Origin: Clostridium sp. chh4-2
GTDB taxonomy: Bacteria; Bacillota; Clostridia; Lachnospirales; Lachnospiraceae
Length of the DNA: 64,000 nucleotides
NCBI RefSeq assembly: GCF_002899675.1
Contig: NZ_PKUU01000001.1
Span: 62,001 to 126,000, forward strand
Direction: 5' to 3'
Made by a program: the position numbers and the translations under genes. The notes below the pieces were generated by a model that worked only from the letters and a program-made list of their open reading frames with translations, was not told where the DNA came from and did not search any database. Shown here piece by piece: positions 51,454 through 60,284 of the stretch (position 1 is the stretch's first letter; every line of letters starts with the position of its first letter).

Positions 51454-52805
51454 CACTGCCACCGCCATCCCGGATAATATTTATTTTTCAAATTCCGCTT
51501 ATTGCCTTTTGCAAAACCTAGGGGATATCCGTCTACACCGATCAGGCACCATCCGTTTCGTTCCGGTTCGTCCTGCTCCAGTAAAATCGTCTCTCCCTTT
51601 AAATACCGGATCACCCTGGGATCGTCATGGGCAAATGAAATGCTGTTTTCAAATTCATCCATCTTTAAAGCCATAGCAAGGGCCTGAGACGGTTCGAAAC
51701 GGTTCTTTTTCACCTCTCCCATCAGCAGCCCGGTTCTCAAATACCGGAGCTTGTGACGCTGTCTGTATCCCTTTGGAAGGTAATAGATCACTCCCTGGCG
51801 TTCGACCAGGCGCCCTTTTTCCACCGGCATGGATATCCGGTTCAGAAATTCCTTTAATTCCGGCAGCTTGTCCAATGTGAGCGGCTTATAATCAGGCGCT
51901 TCCTCCGTACCGATTCCCTTTTCACCCTTTTTTCTCAAAAGCGCTATAAAATGCCCTTCCCCTTTGATCTTATGGGGAAACAGACGTACGCAGCCGTCTA
52001 AACCGATGCCGCCCGCCGCACCTTCCCACAGTGGAATGGGAACCAATTCCATATCCGGGCAGCGTTCCAGCAGCCACCGGATCACCTCTTCATCTTCCAT
52101 CATGGAAAATGTGCAGGTGGAATATAAAAGAGATCCTCCGGGCTTCAGCATAGCCGCTGCCTGAAGGATAATTTCCCTTTGAATCGGAGCATAGTATTCC
52201 GGCCCATGTTCCAGCCAGCTGGTAATCATTCCGTGGTCTTTTCGAAACATCCCTTCACCGGAACAAGGCGCGTCCACCAAAATCTTGTCAAAAAATTCCG
52301 GATATACGCCGGCTAAACGCTCCGGTGAATCGCTGGTCACACAGATATTGGGGATTCCCAAAAGCTCTAAGTTCTTTAAAAGGGACTTGGCCCTGGAATT
52401 GCTGATATCATTGGCAACCAGCATTCCCTCTCCCTTCAGCTTTGCCCCTAATTCCGTGCTTTTGCCTCCCGGCGCCGCGCAGAGATCCAGCACCATATCT
52501 CCCGGCTCGACGGAAAGCAAGCTGGCCGGCGTCATGGCGCTGGGCTCCTGCAGATAGTAAAGCCCTGCATAATAGTAAGGATCTTTTGCCGGACGGTCCG
52601 CTTCCTGATAGTAAAATCCATTGGAAATCCAGGATACCGGCTGTAAATGGAATCCGGACACAGCCTGAAACGCTTCCGGTGAGATCTTCGCCGTATTAAC
52701 GCGAAGCCCGTAGAGGCGTTCCTCCGAAAAACTATCGATATAAGAACTGTATTCTTCTTTTAACAGTTCTTTCATTTGTTCTGTAAACTGCTCAGGTAAA
52801 TTCAT
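51453..52805 (-). CDS. RsmF/NOP2-family rRNA m5C methyltransferase
   Basis: 450 residues. SAM-binding core with VLDLCAAPGGKST and the NOL1/NOP2/Sun motif LVDAPCSGEGMFRKD (catalytic Cys), plus STCTFS. The C-terminal extension (about 300-450) with YLPKGY and FEPSQALAMAL is the RsmF/PUA-like part. It methylates cytosine in 16S rRNA. Start ATG 52805 is preceded by GAGG; the longer frame is not used. Confidence 0.9.
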   Translation of the reverse strand: MNLPEQFTEQMKELLKEEYSSYIDSFSEERLYGLRVNTAKISPEAFQAVSGFHLQPVSWISNGFYYQEADRPAKDPYYYAGLYYLQEPSAMTPASLLSVEPGDMVLDLCAAPGGKSTELGAKLKGEGMLVANDISNSRAKSLLKNLELLGIPNICVTSDSPERLAGVYPEFFDKILVDAPCSGEGMFRKDHGMITSWLEHGPEYYAPIQREIILQAAAMLKPGGSLLYSTCTFSMMEDEEVIRWLLERCPDMELVPIPLWEGAAGGIGLDGCVRLFPHKIKGEGHFIALLRKKGEKGIGTEEAPDYKPLTLDKLPELKEFLNRISMPVEKGRLVERQGVIYYLPKGYRQRHKLRYLRTGLLMGEVKKNRFEPSQALAMALKMDEFENSISFAHDDPRVIRYLKGETILLEQDEPERNGWCLIGVDGYPLGFAKGNKRNLKNKYYPGWRWQ

Positions 52806-52883
52806 GATATCCTCAAATTCTATTGTTTTCTTCAGGCGTTCTGCCTTACACGCCATTATATCATAAAAACGCTTTCTGTGGGG

Positions 52884-53687
52884 TTAATAGCTGTATTTTA
52901 GGCGATATTTTTCCAGGTAACGCAAAATCCAATAAGGATTCACGCTCAATTCGTCAAAGTGGTCAGTTTTCAGATAGATGCCAAGATGAAGGTGAACATC
53001 GAAATTGCCAACCGTTCCCGGCACTGTGCTGTAACCGGAATCTCCCATATACCCAAGCAGCTGGCCTGCGGTCACGGTATCCCCTTCCTGAAATTCCTGG
53101 CTGTACTGATACAGATGTGCATAGTAAAGATAGACCCCCGATGGGGTGCGGATTCCAATCCTCCACCCGCCCTTTTCCAGCCATCCCACTTTTTCCACCG
53201 TTCCGTCGCTGATGCTGACAACCGGATAAGTGCCCCGTTCCATCCCGGTGCCCATGATATCGCAGCCCTCATGCGGGCGCTCCCCGCCGTATTTTCGTGA
53301 TTCGCCCCAGCTGTCCCCATAGCTGATTTCGGGAATTTCACTTCTGCTGCTTAACGGGATGGGAAAATATTTCAAATCCGTTAAAATGCTCTCATACGCA
53401 TTTTTCAGTTTCCGGTATTCAATGGGTTTTCTCGCCAATACCCTGCTGTTTTCATAAGTAAGGCTCTCCTGGTCCCTCAGATCATATTCATGATCCAGCA
53501 TCAAGGTTGTGAGCGCATCATAGTCGATGGAAGTCTGGGACGCAATCAGTTCACCCAGCTCCATAGAGCGGAAGTCATCGGTTTCCCAGGTATAGGAATC
53601 CAGCTGGTAATAATTGGGGTTATTGACCAGATAATCCACCATGGTCACTTGAAAAACTGCCAGCAGGCAGATCAGGATTATAATCAT
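52884..53687 (-). CDS. M23-family metallopeptidase, membrane-anchored
   Basis: 267 residues. N-terminal anchor (MIIILICLLAVFQVTMVDYL), a helical spacer (about 40-115), and a LytM domain with zinc ligands in RPHEGCDIMG and VHLHLG. A wall endopeptidase or a sporulation/division factor of the SpoIIQ/LytM kind is likely. The gene is divergent from the ylbJ-like sporulation gene (51 nt between starts). Confidence 0.83.
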   Translation of the reverse strand: MIIILICLLAVFQVTMVDYLVNNPNYYQLDSYTWETDDFRSMELGELIASQTSIDYDALTTLMLDHEYDLRDQESLTYENSRVLARKPIEYRKLKNAYESILTDLKYFPIPLSSRSEIPEISYGDSWGESRKYGGERPHEGCDIMGTGMERGTYPVVSISDGTVEKVGWLEKGGWRIGIRTPSGVYLYYAHLYQYSQEFQEGDTVTAGQLLGYMGDSGYSTVPGTVGNFDVHLHLGIYLKTDHFDELSVNPYWILRYLEKYRLKYSY

Positions 53688-53738
53688 AGTTCCACAGCCT
53701 TCACATATATTTGTATAAACCATTCTATTCAGGCTGTT

Positions 53739-54653
53739 ATGAAAAAATCCATGATCCGAGTTATTCCGATTGTAGTGCTGCTTCTTCTCTTATGGAATCC
53801 GGTGCTGTCCTCCCGCGGAGCCAGAAATGGTCTGGTGCTGTGGGCCGATGTGGTGCTGCCTGCGCTGATGCCGTTTATGGTGTGTTCCAGCATCATCGTT
53901 TCCTTAGATGCAATCCATATTCTCACCCGGCCCTTTAAGCCGCTGTGGCATTCCGTGTTTAAGCTGTCTGATGCGGGAAGTTATGTTCTGATGTCAGGCC
54001 TTCTCTGCGGCTATCCGCTGGGAGCCAAAAACTGCAGCGAATTTATGGACGACGGCAGAATCACGGCAAAAGAAGGGAAATATCTGCTGGCCATCTGCAA
54101 TCACCCGAGCCCCATGTTCTTACTGGGCTATACGGTACAGAAACTTCCACCGGGAATTCCTCTGTGGAGATTCCTTGCGGCCGTCTACCTTCCCGTATTC
54201 GTCATCTCCTGGATGGCGCGTTCCATGTACGGTATTCAAAAACCCTCCTTCGGGGAATCCGGGAACCACGAAAACAGGCAGTCCTTTGATGAAAGCCTGA
54301 TGAGCGCATTCGACGTAATGACAAAAATCGGCGGCTATATTATGCTGTTTTCCATTTTAGTGGAATTCGTTAAAGAACTATCCATAGATCCGGTCATAAA
54401 GGCAATGTTTTTAGGCCTGATCGAAATGACCACCGGCATCCATGCCATATCCACCCAGATGAAAGGCATTGTCTGCACAGTTTTAATCATTATGTCCGTC
54501 ACATTTGGCGGAATATCCGGCATCTTTCAGACAAAGAGCGTTATAAAAAATGCCGGATTATCCATCCGGCATTATATCTTCTGGAAGCTGGTGCACAGTT
54601 TCCTATCCTGTATTATCTTTCTTCTGTTGGCGCGGCTGGTTCCGGTTCACTAG
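53739..54653 (+). CDS. ylbJ: YlbJ-like sporulation membrane protein
   Basis: 304 residues, about eight membrane helices, with GATE/nucleoside-recognition features: LPALMPFMVCSSI, LSGLLCGYPLGAKN, LLAICNHPSPMFLLGY. YlbJ is needed for the spore cortex in Bacillus; it lies beside coaD there, as here. The start is taken as ATG 53739; the in-frame upstream codons overlap the M23 gene on the other strand. The 3' end overlaps the convergent coiled-coil gene by 41 nt. Confidence 0.83.
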   Translation: MKKSMIRVIPIVVLLLLLWNPVLSSRGARNGLVLWADVVLPALMPFMVCSSIIVSLDAIHILTRPFKPLWHSVFKLSDAGSYVLMSGLLCGYPLGAKNCSEFMDDGRITAKEGKYLLAICNHPSPMFLLGYTVQKLPPGIPLWRFLAAVYLPVFVISWMARSMYGIQKPSFGESGNHENRQSFDESLMSAFDVMTKIGGYIMLFSILVEFVKELSIDPVIKAMFLGLIEMTTGIHAISTQMKGIVCTVLIIMSVTFGGISGIFQTKSVIKNAGLSIRHYIFWKLVHSFLSCIIFLLLARLVPVH

Positions 54654-55194
54654 GAGCCATTCCGCCGGAAAGTTCGTTGCGGTTAGCGGTCACGATATCC
54701 AGACTGGATTTCATGGAAGAGAAAAATGCATCAAATCTGCCCTGTGCGCCTTCCATAGAATGAGAAATAATGGCCTGAAGGCTCTTTAACATATCGTCCG
54801 TATACTGAACGGCGCTCTGGCGGATATTGTTGGCATCATTCACCGCGCTGTCCACGATGGCCTGTCCCTGCGCATTGGCCTGTTCAACCACCTGATTAGC
54901 GGCTTCATAAGCACGCTGCATAATCTCGTGCTCGTTAACCAGTTCATTGGTGTGAGCGGTGGCTTCCTTCAGCATGCTGTCCGCCTGAAGGCGGGCTTCA
55001 TTGAGAATTGCATCCTGGTTGCTGATAATCTTCTGGTACTGTTTAATCTCATCCGGAATGCGAAGGCGCAGTTCCACTAAAAGCTCCTCCAGTTCTTCCT
55101 TATTGACAAGGATTTTTGTATTGGATAACGGCTGGAATTTGCAGCCATCGATGTACTCTTCAATTTCGCTGATTAATTGTTCAATTCTACTCAT
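54613..55194 (-). CDS. DivIVA-like coiled-coil protein
   Basis: 193 residues: a short N-terminal domain (SRIEQLISEIEEYIDG, NKEELEELLVELRL) and a long Ala/Glu/Gln-rich coiled coil (about 55-170, resembling ATP-synthase b/E subunits), then a Pro/Glu tail. In clostridia such proteins sit beside coaD and are often misnamed as ATPase; function unknown. Its 3' end overlaps ylbJ. 31 nt after coaD. Confidence 0.7.
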   Translation of the reverse strand: MSRIEQLISEIEEYIDGCKFQPLSNTKILVNKEELEELLVELRLRIPDEIKQYQKIISNQDAILNEARLQADSMLKEATAHTNELVNEHEIMQRAYEAANQVVEQANAQGQAIVDSAVNDANNIRQSAVQYTDDMLKSLQAIISHSMEGAQGRFDAFFSSMKSSLDIVTANRNELSGGMAPSEPEPAAPTEER

Positions 55195-55225
55195 AATATG
55201 TACTCCTCACCTTCTATGCTTGATT

Positions 55226-55702
55226 TTAAGCAAATTTTTTCTTAACCAATTCTGCAATTTCAGGATGAAGAAATGCGCTGATATCACCGTGATACATAGC
55301 AATCTCTTTCACGATACTGGAACTGAGATAGGAATATTTTAAGTTTGTAGTCAGGAATAACGTATCGATCTCAGGGGCAATTACCCGGTTGGTTTGGGAC
55401 AGCTGTAACTCATATTCAAAATCTGTAATAGCCCTTAAACCTCTTACTATAACATTGGCGTTATTCTTTCTGACGAAGTCGATTAATAAACCATCAAATG
55501 ACTGAACTTCTACATTCGGCAATTGATTGGTAACACTCTTTAACATATTAACACGTTCTTCCACAGAAAACAACGGAGATTTTGAATTATTATTCAAAAC
55601 TCCGAGAATTACGCGGTCCATAATTTTAGAGGTGCGTTCAATAATATCATAATGCCCCAAAGTAACGGGGTCAAAGCTTCCCGGATACACAGCTACTGCC
55701 AT
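55226..55702 (-). CDS. coaD: Phosphopantetheine adenylyltransferase
   Basis: 158 residues from ATG 55702 (GGAGATT RBS). Nucleotidyl-transferase motif [14 protein letters not shown] (T/HxGH) and [12 protein letters not shown] match CoaD. It makes dephospho-CoA. Adjacent to rsmD by 1 nt, the usual pair. Confidence 0.95.
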   Translation of the reverse strand: MAVAVYPGSFDPVTLGHYDIIERTSKIMDRVILGVLNNNSKSPLFSVEERVNMLKSVTNQLPNVEVQSFDGLLIDFVRKNNANVIVRGLRAITDFEYELQLSQTNRVIAPEIDTLFLTTNLKYSYLSSSIVKEIAMYHGDISAFLHPEIAELVKKKFA

Positions 55703-55703
55703 C

Positions 55704-56264
55704 TTAACAATCTCCTTTGTACACAAATAAATGTTTATTGGTCTTATAGTTTTTAACTTTTTCAACCGTAAAACCCAAAGAGTCCAGATAATCAAGGTTT
55801 GTGTTAAGAGAGGCTTCAATGATAATCGTGGTTTCTTCATTAATAAGAGCGGATTTTGACAGGTATTCCATCACATACCGCTCATGCTCATGGTCATATG
55901 GGGGGTCCATGAAAATATAATCAAATACATATTCTTTGCCTTCCAGCCGTTTTAAACCGGTCAGCACATCGCAGGACATCACGATTCCACGTTCTTCCAG
56001 CTTTGTCGTGGCTAAATTGGATTTAATACAATCCACTGCCTTGGGATTATTCTCGATAAATACGGACAGCCTGGCTCCGCGGCTCAATGCTTCGATTCCG
56101 ATTCCGCCGCTCCCGCTGAATAAATCCAGGAACTGACAGTCAGCCAATCCGGGCTGGAGCATATTAAATAAGGTTTCTTTAATTCGGTCTGTGGTCGGTC
56201 TTGTATCCAAACCATCTATTGTTTTTAAAAGTAAGCGCCTGGCGCTTCCTGCTATTACACGCAT
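55704..56264 (-). CDS. rsmD: RsmD, 16S rRNA G966 methyltransferase
   Basis: 186 residues from ATG 56264 (GGGAG RBS). SAM motif [19 protein letters not shown] and catalytic DPPYDHE are present. Methylates G966 (E. coli numbering) in 16S rRNA. First gene of the rsmD-coaD transcript, with a good promoter upstream at 56293-56321. Confidence 0.93.
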   Translation of the reverse strand: MRVIAGSARRLLLKTIDGLDTRPTTDRIKETLFNMLQPGLADCQFLDLFSGSGGIGIEALSRGARLSVFIENNPKAVDCIKSNLATTKLEERGIVMSCDVLTGLKRLEGKEYVFDYIFMDPPYDHEHERYVMEYLSKSALINEETTIIIEASLNTNLDYLDSLGFTVEKVKNYKTNKHLFVYKGDC

Positions 56265-56292
56265 AATTTTCTCCCAGTTAAATTTCTTTACT

Positions 56293-56321
56293 ATTATAAT
56301 ATGGATTTTCTTCAGATACAA
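56293..56321 (-). promoter_or_regulatory. Promoter of rsmD-coaD
   Basis: Minus-strand -35 TTGTAT (56316-56321) and -10 TATAAT (56293-56298), 17-bp spacing. A palindromic element is inserted 40 bp upstream. Confidence 0.75.
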
Positions 56322-56352
56322 GGATTATTTCGTACATTTTTCGATACATAGC

Positions 56353-56657
56353 ATTCGTTTGTTACTGTTCACGGCTCCTTGGGCCTCTGCCGTCTGGTCT
56401 GGCTCCGCGCGGTATATACAGCCTTTCCTGTGACTTTGCAGGGCATTAGCAATTCTTAACGTGCAGAATTTTTCGTTCAAGGGAAATGTCCACCTGTTTG
56501 AGCAGAGCGAGTTTGGACATTTCCCTTGGTTTTTAGAAAAATCCTGCACGTTTAGAAGTGCTTATGCCCGAAACCGGAACAGGAAAGGCTGTATATACCG
56601 CGCGGAGCCAGACCAGACGGCAGAGGCCCAAGGAGCCGTGAACAATAACATTCGTTT
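56353..56657. mobile_element. Miniature inverted-repeat element with 8-bp target duplication
   Basis: Inverted repeats of 70 bp (56361-56430 and 56580-56649) differ at one base. The flanking 8 bp ATTCGTTT are identical on both sides (56353-56360 and 56650-56657), a clear target-site duplication. The centre holds two more nested palindromes: CGTGCAGAATTTTTC (56460-56474) with 56536-56550, and AAGGGAAATGTCCA (56479-56492) with 56514-56527. The whole 289 bp would fold as one long hairpin and has no transposase gene. The 457-bp gap between rsmD and sasP holds this, the rsmD promoter and the sasP terminator only. Confidence 0.85.
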
Positions 56658-56662
56658 TTCAG

Positions 56663-56709
56663 AAAAAAAGAACCCTTAGCTGCCTAAGCAGCTAAGGGAC
56701 TTTTTTTCA
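56663..56709. terminator. Bidirectional terminator after sasP
   Basis: Perfect 11-bp stem CCCTTAGCTGC (56673-56683) / GCAGCTAAGGG (56688-56698) with loop CTAA and T7 runs on both strands. Confidence 0.92.
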
Positions 56710-56721
56710 ATTCAGACGGTT

Positions 56722-56928
56722 TTATTTACCTGCCATCTGTCTTTCCTGTGCTTCGATCATTTTCTTAACCATATATCCACCTACAGAACCATTCTGTGCG
56801 GATGTCAGATTTCCGTTGTAACCGTTGCTTAACGGTACACCGATTTCGTTTGCTACTTCCATTTTGAAACGATCCATTGCTTCTCTTGCCTCTGGTACAT
56901 TTGTAGTATTAGAAGATCTGCTTGCCAT
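56722..56928 (-). CDS. Alpha/beta-type small acid-soluble spore protein
   Basis: 68 residues. Contains the germination-protease site KMEVANEIGV and the conserved GYNGNLTSAQNGSVGGYMVKKM. These proteins coat and protect spore DNA and supply amino acids on germination. RBS AAGGAGG; a sigma-G-like promoter lies upstream at 56992-57019. Confidence 0.95.
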   Translation of the reverse strand: MASRSSNTTNVPEAREAMDRFKMEVANEIGVPLSNGYNGNLTSAQNGSVGGYMVKKMIEAQERQMAGK

Positions 56929-56991
56929 AATAAAATGCCTCCTTGTTCAACTAATTGTCACTTGTTTGTGACTTGTTTTTTGCTACACTCC

Positions 56992-57019
56992 TATTATGTG
57001 CCTTATGAGAATTAATACA
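56992..57019 (-). promoter_or_regulatory. Sigma-G/F-like promoter of the spore protein gene
   Basis: Minus strand: -10 CATAATA (56992-56998; CATnnTA) and -35 TGTATT (57014-57019) with 15 bp between, fitting forespore sigma factors, as expected for this gene. Confidence 0.6.
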
Positions 57020-57058
57020 CTAGAAGGTTTTTCGTAAAATGTAAAAAACTAGCAAATG

Positions 57059-57913
57059 TTAAGCCAAACAAAGAAAAGCGGCCAGATTACCGCGTTCATT
57101 CCCTGCTTTTCTATGGGAAAACAACAGATCCGAATTGCATCTGGTACATAAATTGGTGGTATGAATATGTTCTGTCCTGACTCCGGCTTCCCGGAATATG
57201 ATCTCATTCGCTTTCCAGAGGTTCAGCTGATACTTATCCGGGCGGCTGCCGGGAGCCAGAATCTCATCCCATTGGTCTTTTTTAAAATTTTCTTTAAATT
57301 CCACGGCCGTTTCTTCTCCGATCTCATAACAGGACTGGCAGATGCTGGGGCCGATGGCAGCGATCATATCTTCAGGCTTAGAACCGTATGCCTGTGTCAT
57401 CGCATCAATTGTAATTTTTCCCATGCGCCCTGCCGTTCCCCGCCAGCCGGAATGAGACAGGCCGATGGCTTTATGCACAGGATCAACCAGATACAGCGGA
57501 ACGCAGTCCGCATAAAAAGTCACCAAAGTGATGCCGGGAACATCGGTAATCATTCCGTCCACGTCCTGATAATCCCGTTCTCTTAAAATTCCTTTCCCTG
57601 CATCTTCTTCCGTTATCCGCCGCACATTGGTGGTATGAGTCTGCCAGGACAATACCATCCGGTTTAAATCAACCTCTATGGCATCCGCCATTCTTCTATA
57701 ATTTTCCATCACATGTTCCGGATTGTCTCCCCTGGTAAAGGTAAAATTCAACGTAGAAAACTTTCCCTGGCTGACGCCGCCTATTCTGGTGGAAAAGGCA
57801 TGTTTAACAATTCCTGTGGCTTCTAACGCCGGAAATGACAGATAGAGCAGCTGGTCTTTGTGTTTTACTTCCAACTCATTGGAATCAGAAGCAGTTATCC
57901 ATTCTGTTTTCAT
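57059..57913 (-). CDS. pgeF: PgeF/YfiH-type laccase-domain protein
   Basis: 284 residues. Metal ligands in WQTHTTNV, YADCVPLYLVDP and GLSHSGWRGTAGRMG; CQSCYEIGEE near the end. The family is described as peptidoglycan-editing factor or purine nucleoside phosphorylase. The start is ATG 57913 with GGAGGAAG; an upstream ATG at 57925 overlaps the yraN stop. Co-directional with yraN. Confidence 0.9.
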   Translation of the reverse strand: MKTEWITASDSNELEVKHKDQLLYLSFPALEATGIVKHAFSTRIGGVSQGKFSTLNFTFTRGDNPEHVMENYRRMADAIEVDLNRMVLSWQTHTTNVRRITEEDAGKGILRERDYQDVDGMITDVPGITLVTFYADCVPLYLVDPVHKAIGLSHSGWRGTAGRMGKITIDAMTQAYGSKPEDMIAAIGPSICQSCYEIGEETAVEFKENFKKDQWDEILAPGSRPDKYQLNLWKANEIIFREAGVRTEHIHTTNLCTRCNSDLLFSHRKAGNERGNLAAFLCLA

Positions 57914-57924
57914 ATCTTCCTCCA

Positions 57925-58266
57925 TTAAAATGCATTTTTAAACAATTGTATCTCTTCTTTTAATATGGAAACCACGTCAAACCGACAGGGCATATCTTCG
58001 CTTATACGGTGTTCATACATATAATAGCGGGCGCTCTTCCTGATTCTTTGCTGTTTTTGATAGGTGACCGCTTCTGCAGGATGACCTTTTTTTAAATTGT
58101 TCCGGTATTTCACCTCTATAAATACCAGGTATTCCCCATCCCTTGCAACGATATCGATCTCTCCCTGCCGGGTATAATAGTTTCTCTCTATTATATGATA
58201 CCCTTCTTTTTCTAAATAAGCGGCTGCCATCTCTTCATAGCAGCCGCCTGTTTCCCGTTTGTTCAT
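57925..58266 (-). CDS. YraN/UPF0102 nuclease-fold protein
   Basis: 113 residues with GCYEEMAAAYLEKEGY, GEIDIVARDGEYLVFIEVKYR (PD-(E/D)xK-type nuclease core). Function not established; often near rnhB, as here (15 nt after it). Confidence 0.92.
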   Translation of the reverse strand: MNKRETGGCYEEMAAAYLEKEGYHIIERNYYTRQGEIDIVARDGEYLVFIEVKYRNNLKKGHPAEAVTYQKQQRIRKSARYYMYEHRISEDMPCRFDVVSILKEEIQLFKNAF

Positions 58267-58281
58267 ATGAGTGCTCCAAAA

Positions 58282-58923
58282 TCACACAAAATTTTTAATA
58301 AAAGAACGCCTGTGAATCGGACAAGGCCCATATTCTTTAATGGCTTTAATATGTACTGCAGTTCCATATCCTTTATGTTTGGCAAATCCATATTCGGGAT
58401 AGAGCTCATCGTATTCGACCATCATATGATCCCTGGTAACCTTCGCCAGAATACTGGCTGCAGCGATGGATATGCTCTTTGCATCGCCCTTAACAATCGG
58501 AATCTGCATGATATCGATACCTGGTATGGTAACCGCATCGTTAAGCAGAATGTCAGGCGTCACCTTTAATTTGGATACCGCAATCCGCATCGCCTCATAA
58601 GTGGCCTGCAGAATGTTAATTTCATCGATTCTGGCAGGACTTACGATTCCTACACCGTAAGCCACGGCTTTTTCCTGGATTTCAGTAAAAAGCAGTTCCC
58701 GCTTCTTCTCCGATAACTTCTTCGAATCATTTAAAAAAAGGATCTCACAGTCTTTAGGAAGAATGACCGCCCCAGCCACAACCGGGCCTGAAAGCGGTCC
58801 CCGGCCTGCCTCATCGATACCGCAGATATTCGGACAGGCGGCATAGGTCAATTCGTATTCCTTCATGCCTTCTAAGCGCTGCCGCTCCAATAATAGTTTT
58901 TCTTCTGTTAATGCTTTTGCCAT
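58282..58923 (-). CDS. rnhB: Ribonuclease HII
   Basis: 213 residues. Catalytic Asp-Glu in GIDEAGRGPLSGPVVAGAV; third Asp in ILLNDAV; ILAKVTRDHMM. Removes ribonucleotides from DNA. The start is uncertain: ATG 58923 is used, but an upstream GTG at 58935 lies in the 3' end of the signal peptidase gene, which it overlaps. Confidence 0.94.
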   Translation of the reverse strand: MAKALTEEKLLLERQRLEGMKEYELTYAACPNICGIDEAGRGPLSGPVVAGAVILPKDCEILFLNDSKKLSEKKRELLFTEIQEKAVAYGVGIVSPARIDEINILQATYEAMRIAVSKLKVTPDILLNDAVTIPGIDIMQIPIVKGDAKSISIAAASILAKVTRDHMMVEYDELYPEYGFAKHKGYGTAVHIKAIKEYGPCPIHRRSFIKNFV

Positions 58924-59411
58924 ACTTTTATCCACACTTTTCCAAGTATCTGACTCATCTTCACATTTCCCACATCAGAATCTCTGCTGTCCGAACTAAA
59001 TCCCCGGTTATCACCTAAGACAAAATATTCGTCGTTGCCCAATAATATGGGATTTTCCGCACGTTTGGGCTTTTCAATTAAATCGCCGTAAGGATCTTCC
59101 AGACACTTTCCGTCAATGTAGATTCTGCCGTCTGTTATCTGTACCGTTTCTCCGGGAAGGCCGACCACACGTTTTATATAATGACTGTCATCATCATAAC
59201 GATACCGGAATACAATCATGTCAAAGCGTTCCGGTTTATGCAGCCGGTAAGACAGCTTCTCCATCAGATAAATTTCACCGTCCGATAAAGAAGGTTCCAT
59301 AGAATCGCCATGGACGTCTACCCGCTCAACGACATATGTTTTTGTAAGGTGGGCTGAAAAGATTATAATAGTAAAGAAAATCAGATATTTTAATAATTTT
59401 TTCTTTTGCAT
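58908..59411 (-). CDS. lepB: Signal peptidase I (first copy)
   Basis: 167 residues with one N-terminal membrane helix (about 5-24), Ser in VHGDSMEPSLSDGE, Lys in HYIKRVVGLPGETV and GDNRGFSSDSRD. Cleaves secretory signal peptides outside the membrane. It is 9 nt after ylqF and overlaps rnhB. A second copy lies at 60285-60830. Confidence 0.93.
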   Translation of the reverse strand: MQKKKLLKYLIFFTIIIFSAHLTKTYVVERVDVHGDSMEPSLSDGEIYLMEKLSYRLHKPERFDMIVFRYRYDDDSHYIKRVVGLPGETVQITDGRIYIDGKCLEDPYGDLIEKPKRAENPILLGNDEYFVLGDNRGFSSDSRDSDVGNVKMSQILGKVWIKVWQKH

Positions 59412-59420
59412 CTCTGCATG

Positions 59421-60275
59421 CTACTCCTGTTTTGTCTTAGGAGGAAATTCAACCGTAATTCTTCCAAGCTTTCCGCTTCTGAAATCATCAATCAGAATAT
59501 TCGCCGCTTTCTTTGTATCCGGCTCATTCCCCTTCGCAAGACAGGAACGGACTTTTGCGATATGCTCTAAGGGAGTGTCCAAAGAATCGGCAGTGAATTG
59601 ATACCGTTCTTCCAGAACCGGAAGATAATGACTGCGCAGAAACTTAAAAAGTTCCAATGCCAATTCTTCCTTGTTCAGAATCTCATCATTGATGGAACCG
59701 ATAAATGCCAGATGAAGGCCAACTCTCTGGTCTTCAAATTTGGGCCAAAGTATGCCCGGAGTGTCTAAAAGCTCCAGCGATTTATTCAGACGAATCCACT
59801 GATTCCCCTTGGTCACGCCCGGCTTGTTGCCCGTTTTGGTACAGGCCTTTCCGGCAAAGGAATTGATAAATGTGGATTTCCCCACGTTGGGAATTCCCAC
59901 CACCATAGCCCGCACCGGGCGGTTTAATATGCCCCGGCGTCTGTCTCGTTCGATCTTTTCCTTACAAGCTTCCTGAACCACGCCGTTGATCTGTTTTAAT
60001 CCGGCGCCTGTTCTGGAATTTACCTTTACCACGTGATAGCCAAGCGACTTAAAATAAACGGACCAGGCTTCATTATAAAACTCACTTGCCAGATCCGATT
60101 TGTTGAGCAGCACCAAACGGGCCTTATTGGCGCCCAGCTTATCAATCTCGGGATTGCGGCTGCTGACCGGAACACGGGCATCCACCAATTCAATAATCAG
60201 ATCAATCAGTTTGATGTCTTCCTGCATCGCCCTTTTGGCTTTGGTCATGTGTCCGGGATACCATTGTATATTCAT
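59421..60275 (-). CDS. ylqF: Ribosome biogenesis GTPase YlqF/RbgA
   Basis: 284 residues, a circularly permuted GTPase: G4 LLNKSD comes before G1 GIPNVGKSTFINS and G3 LDTPG. N-terminal signature NIQWYPGHMTKAKRAM. It matures the 50S subunit. 9 nt after the second signal-peptidase gene, and before lepB copy 1. Confidence 0.95.
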   Translation of the reverse strand: MNIQWYPGHMTKAKRAMQEDIKLIDLIIELVDARVPVSSRNPEIDKLGANKARLVLLNKSDLASEFYNEAWSVYFKSLGYHVVKVNSRTGAGLKQINGVVQEACKEKIERDRRRGILNRPVRAMVVGIPNVGKSTFINSFAGKACTKTGNKPGVTKGNQWIRLNKSLELLDTPGILWPKFEDQRVGLHLAFIGSINDEILNKEELALELFKFLRSHYLPVLEERYQFTADSLDTPLEHIAKVRSCLAKGNEPDTKKAANILIDDFRSGKLGRITVEFPPKTKQE

Positions 60276-60284
60276 AATAACTCC

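Noticed and set aside
56325..56679. Short ORFs across the palindromic element
   Set aside because: Both strands give near-identical peptides because the DNA is an inverted repeat; no RBS or conserved start.
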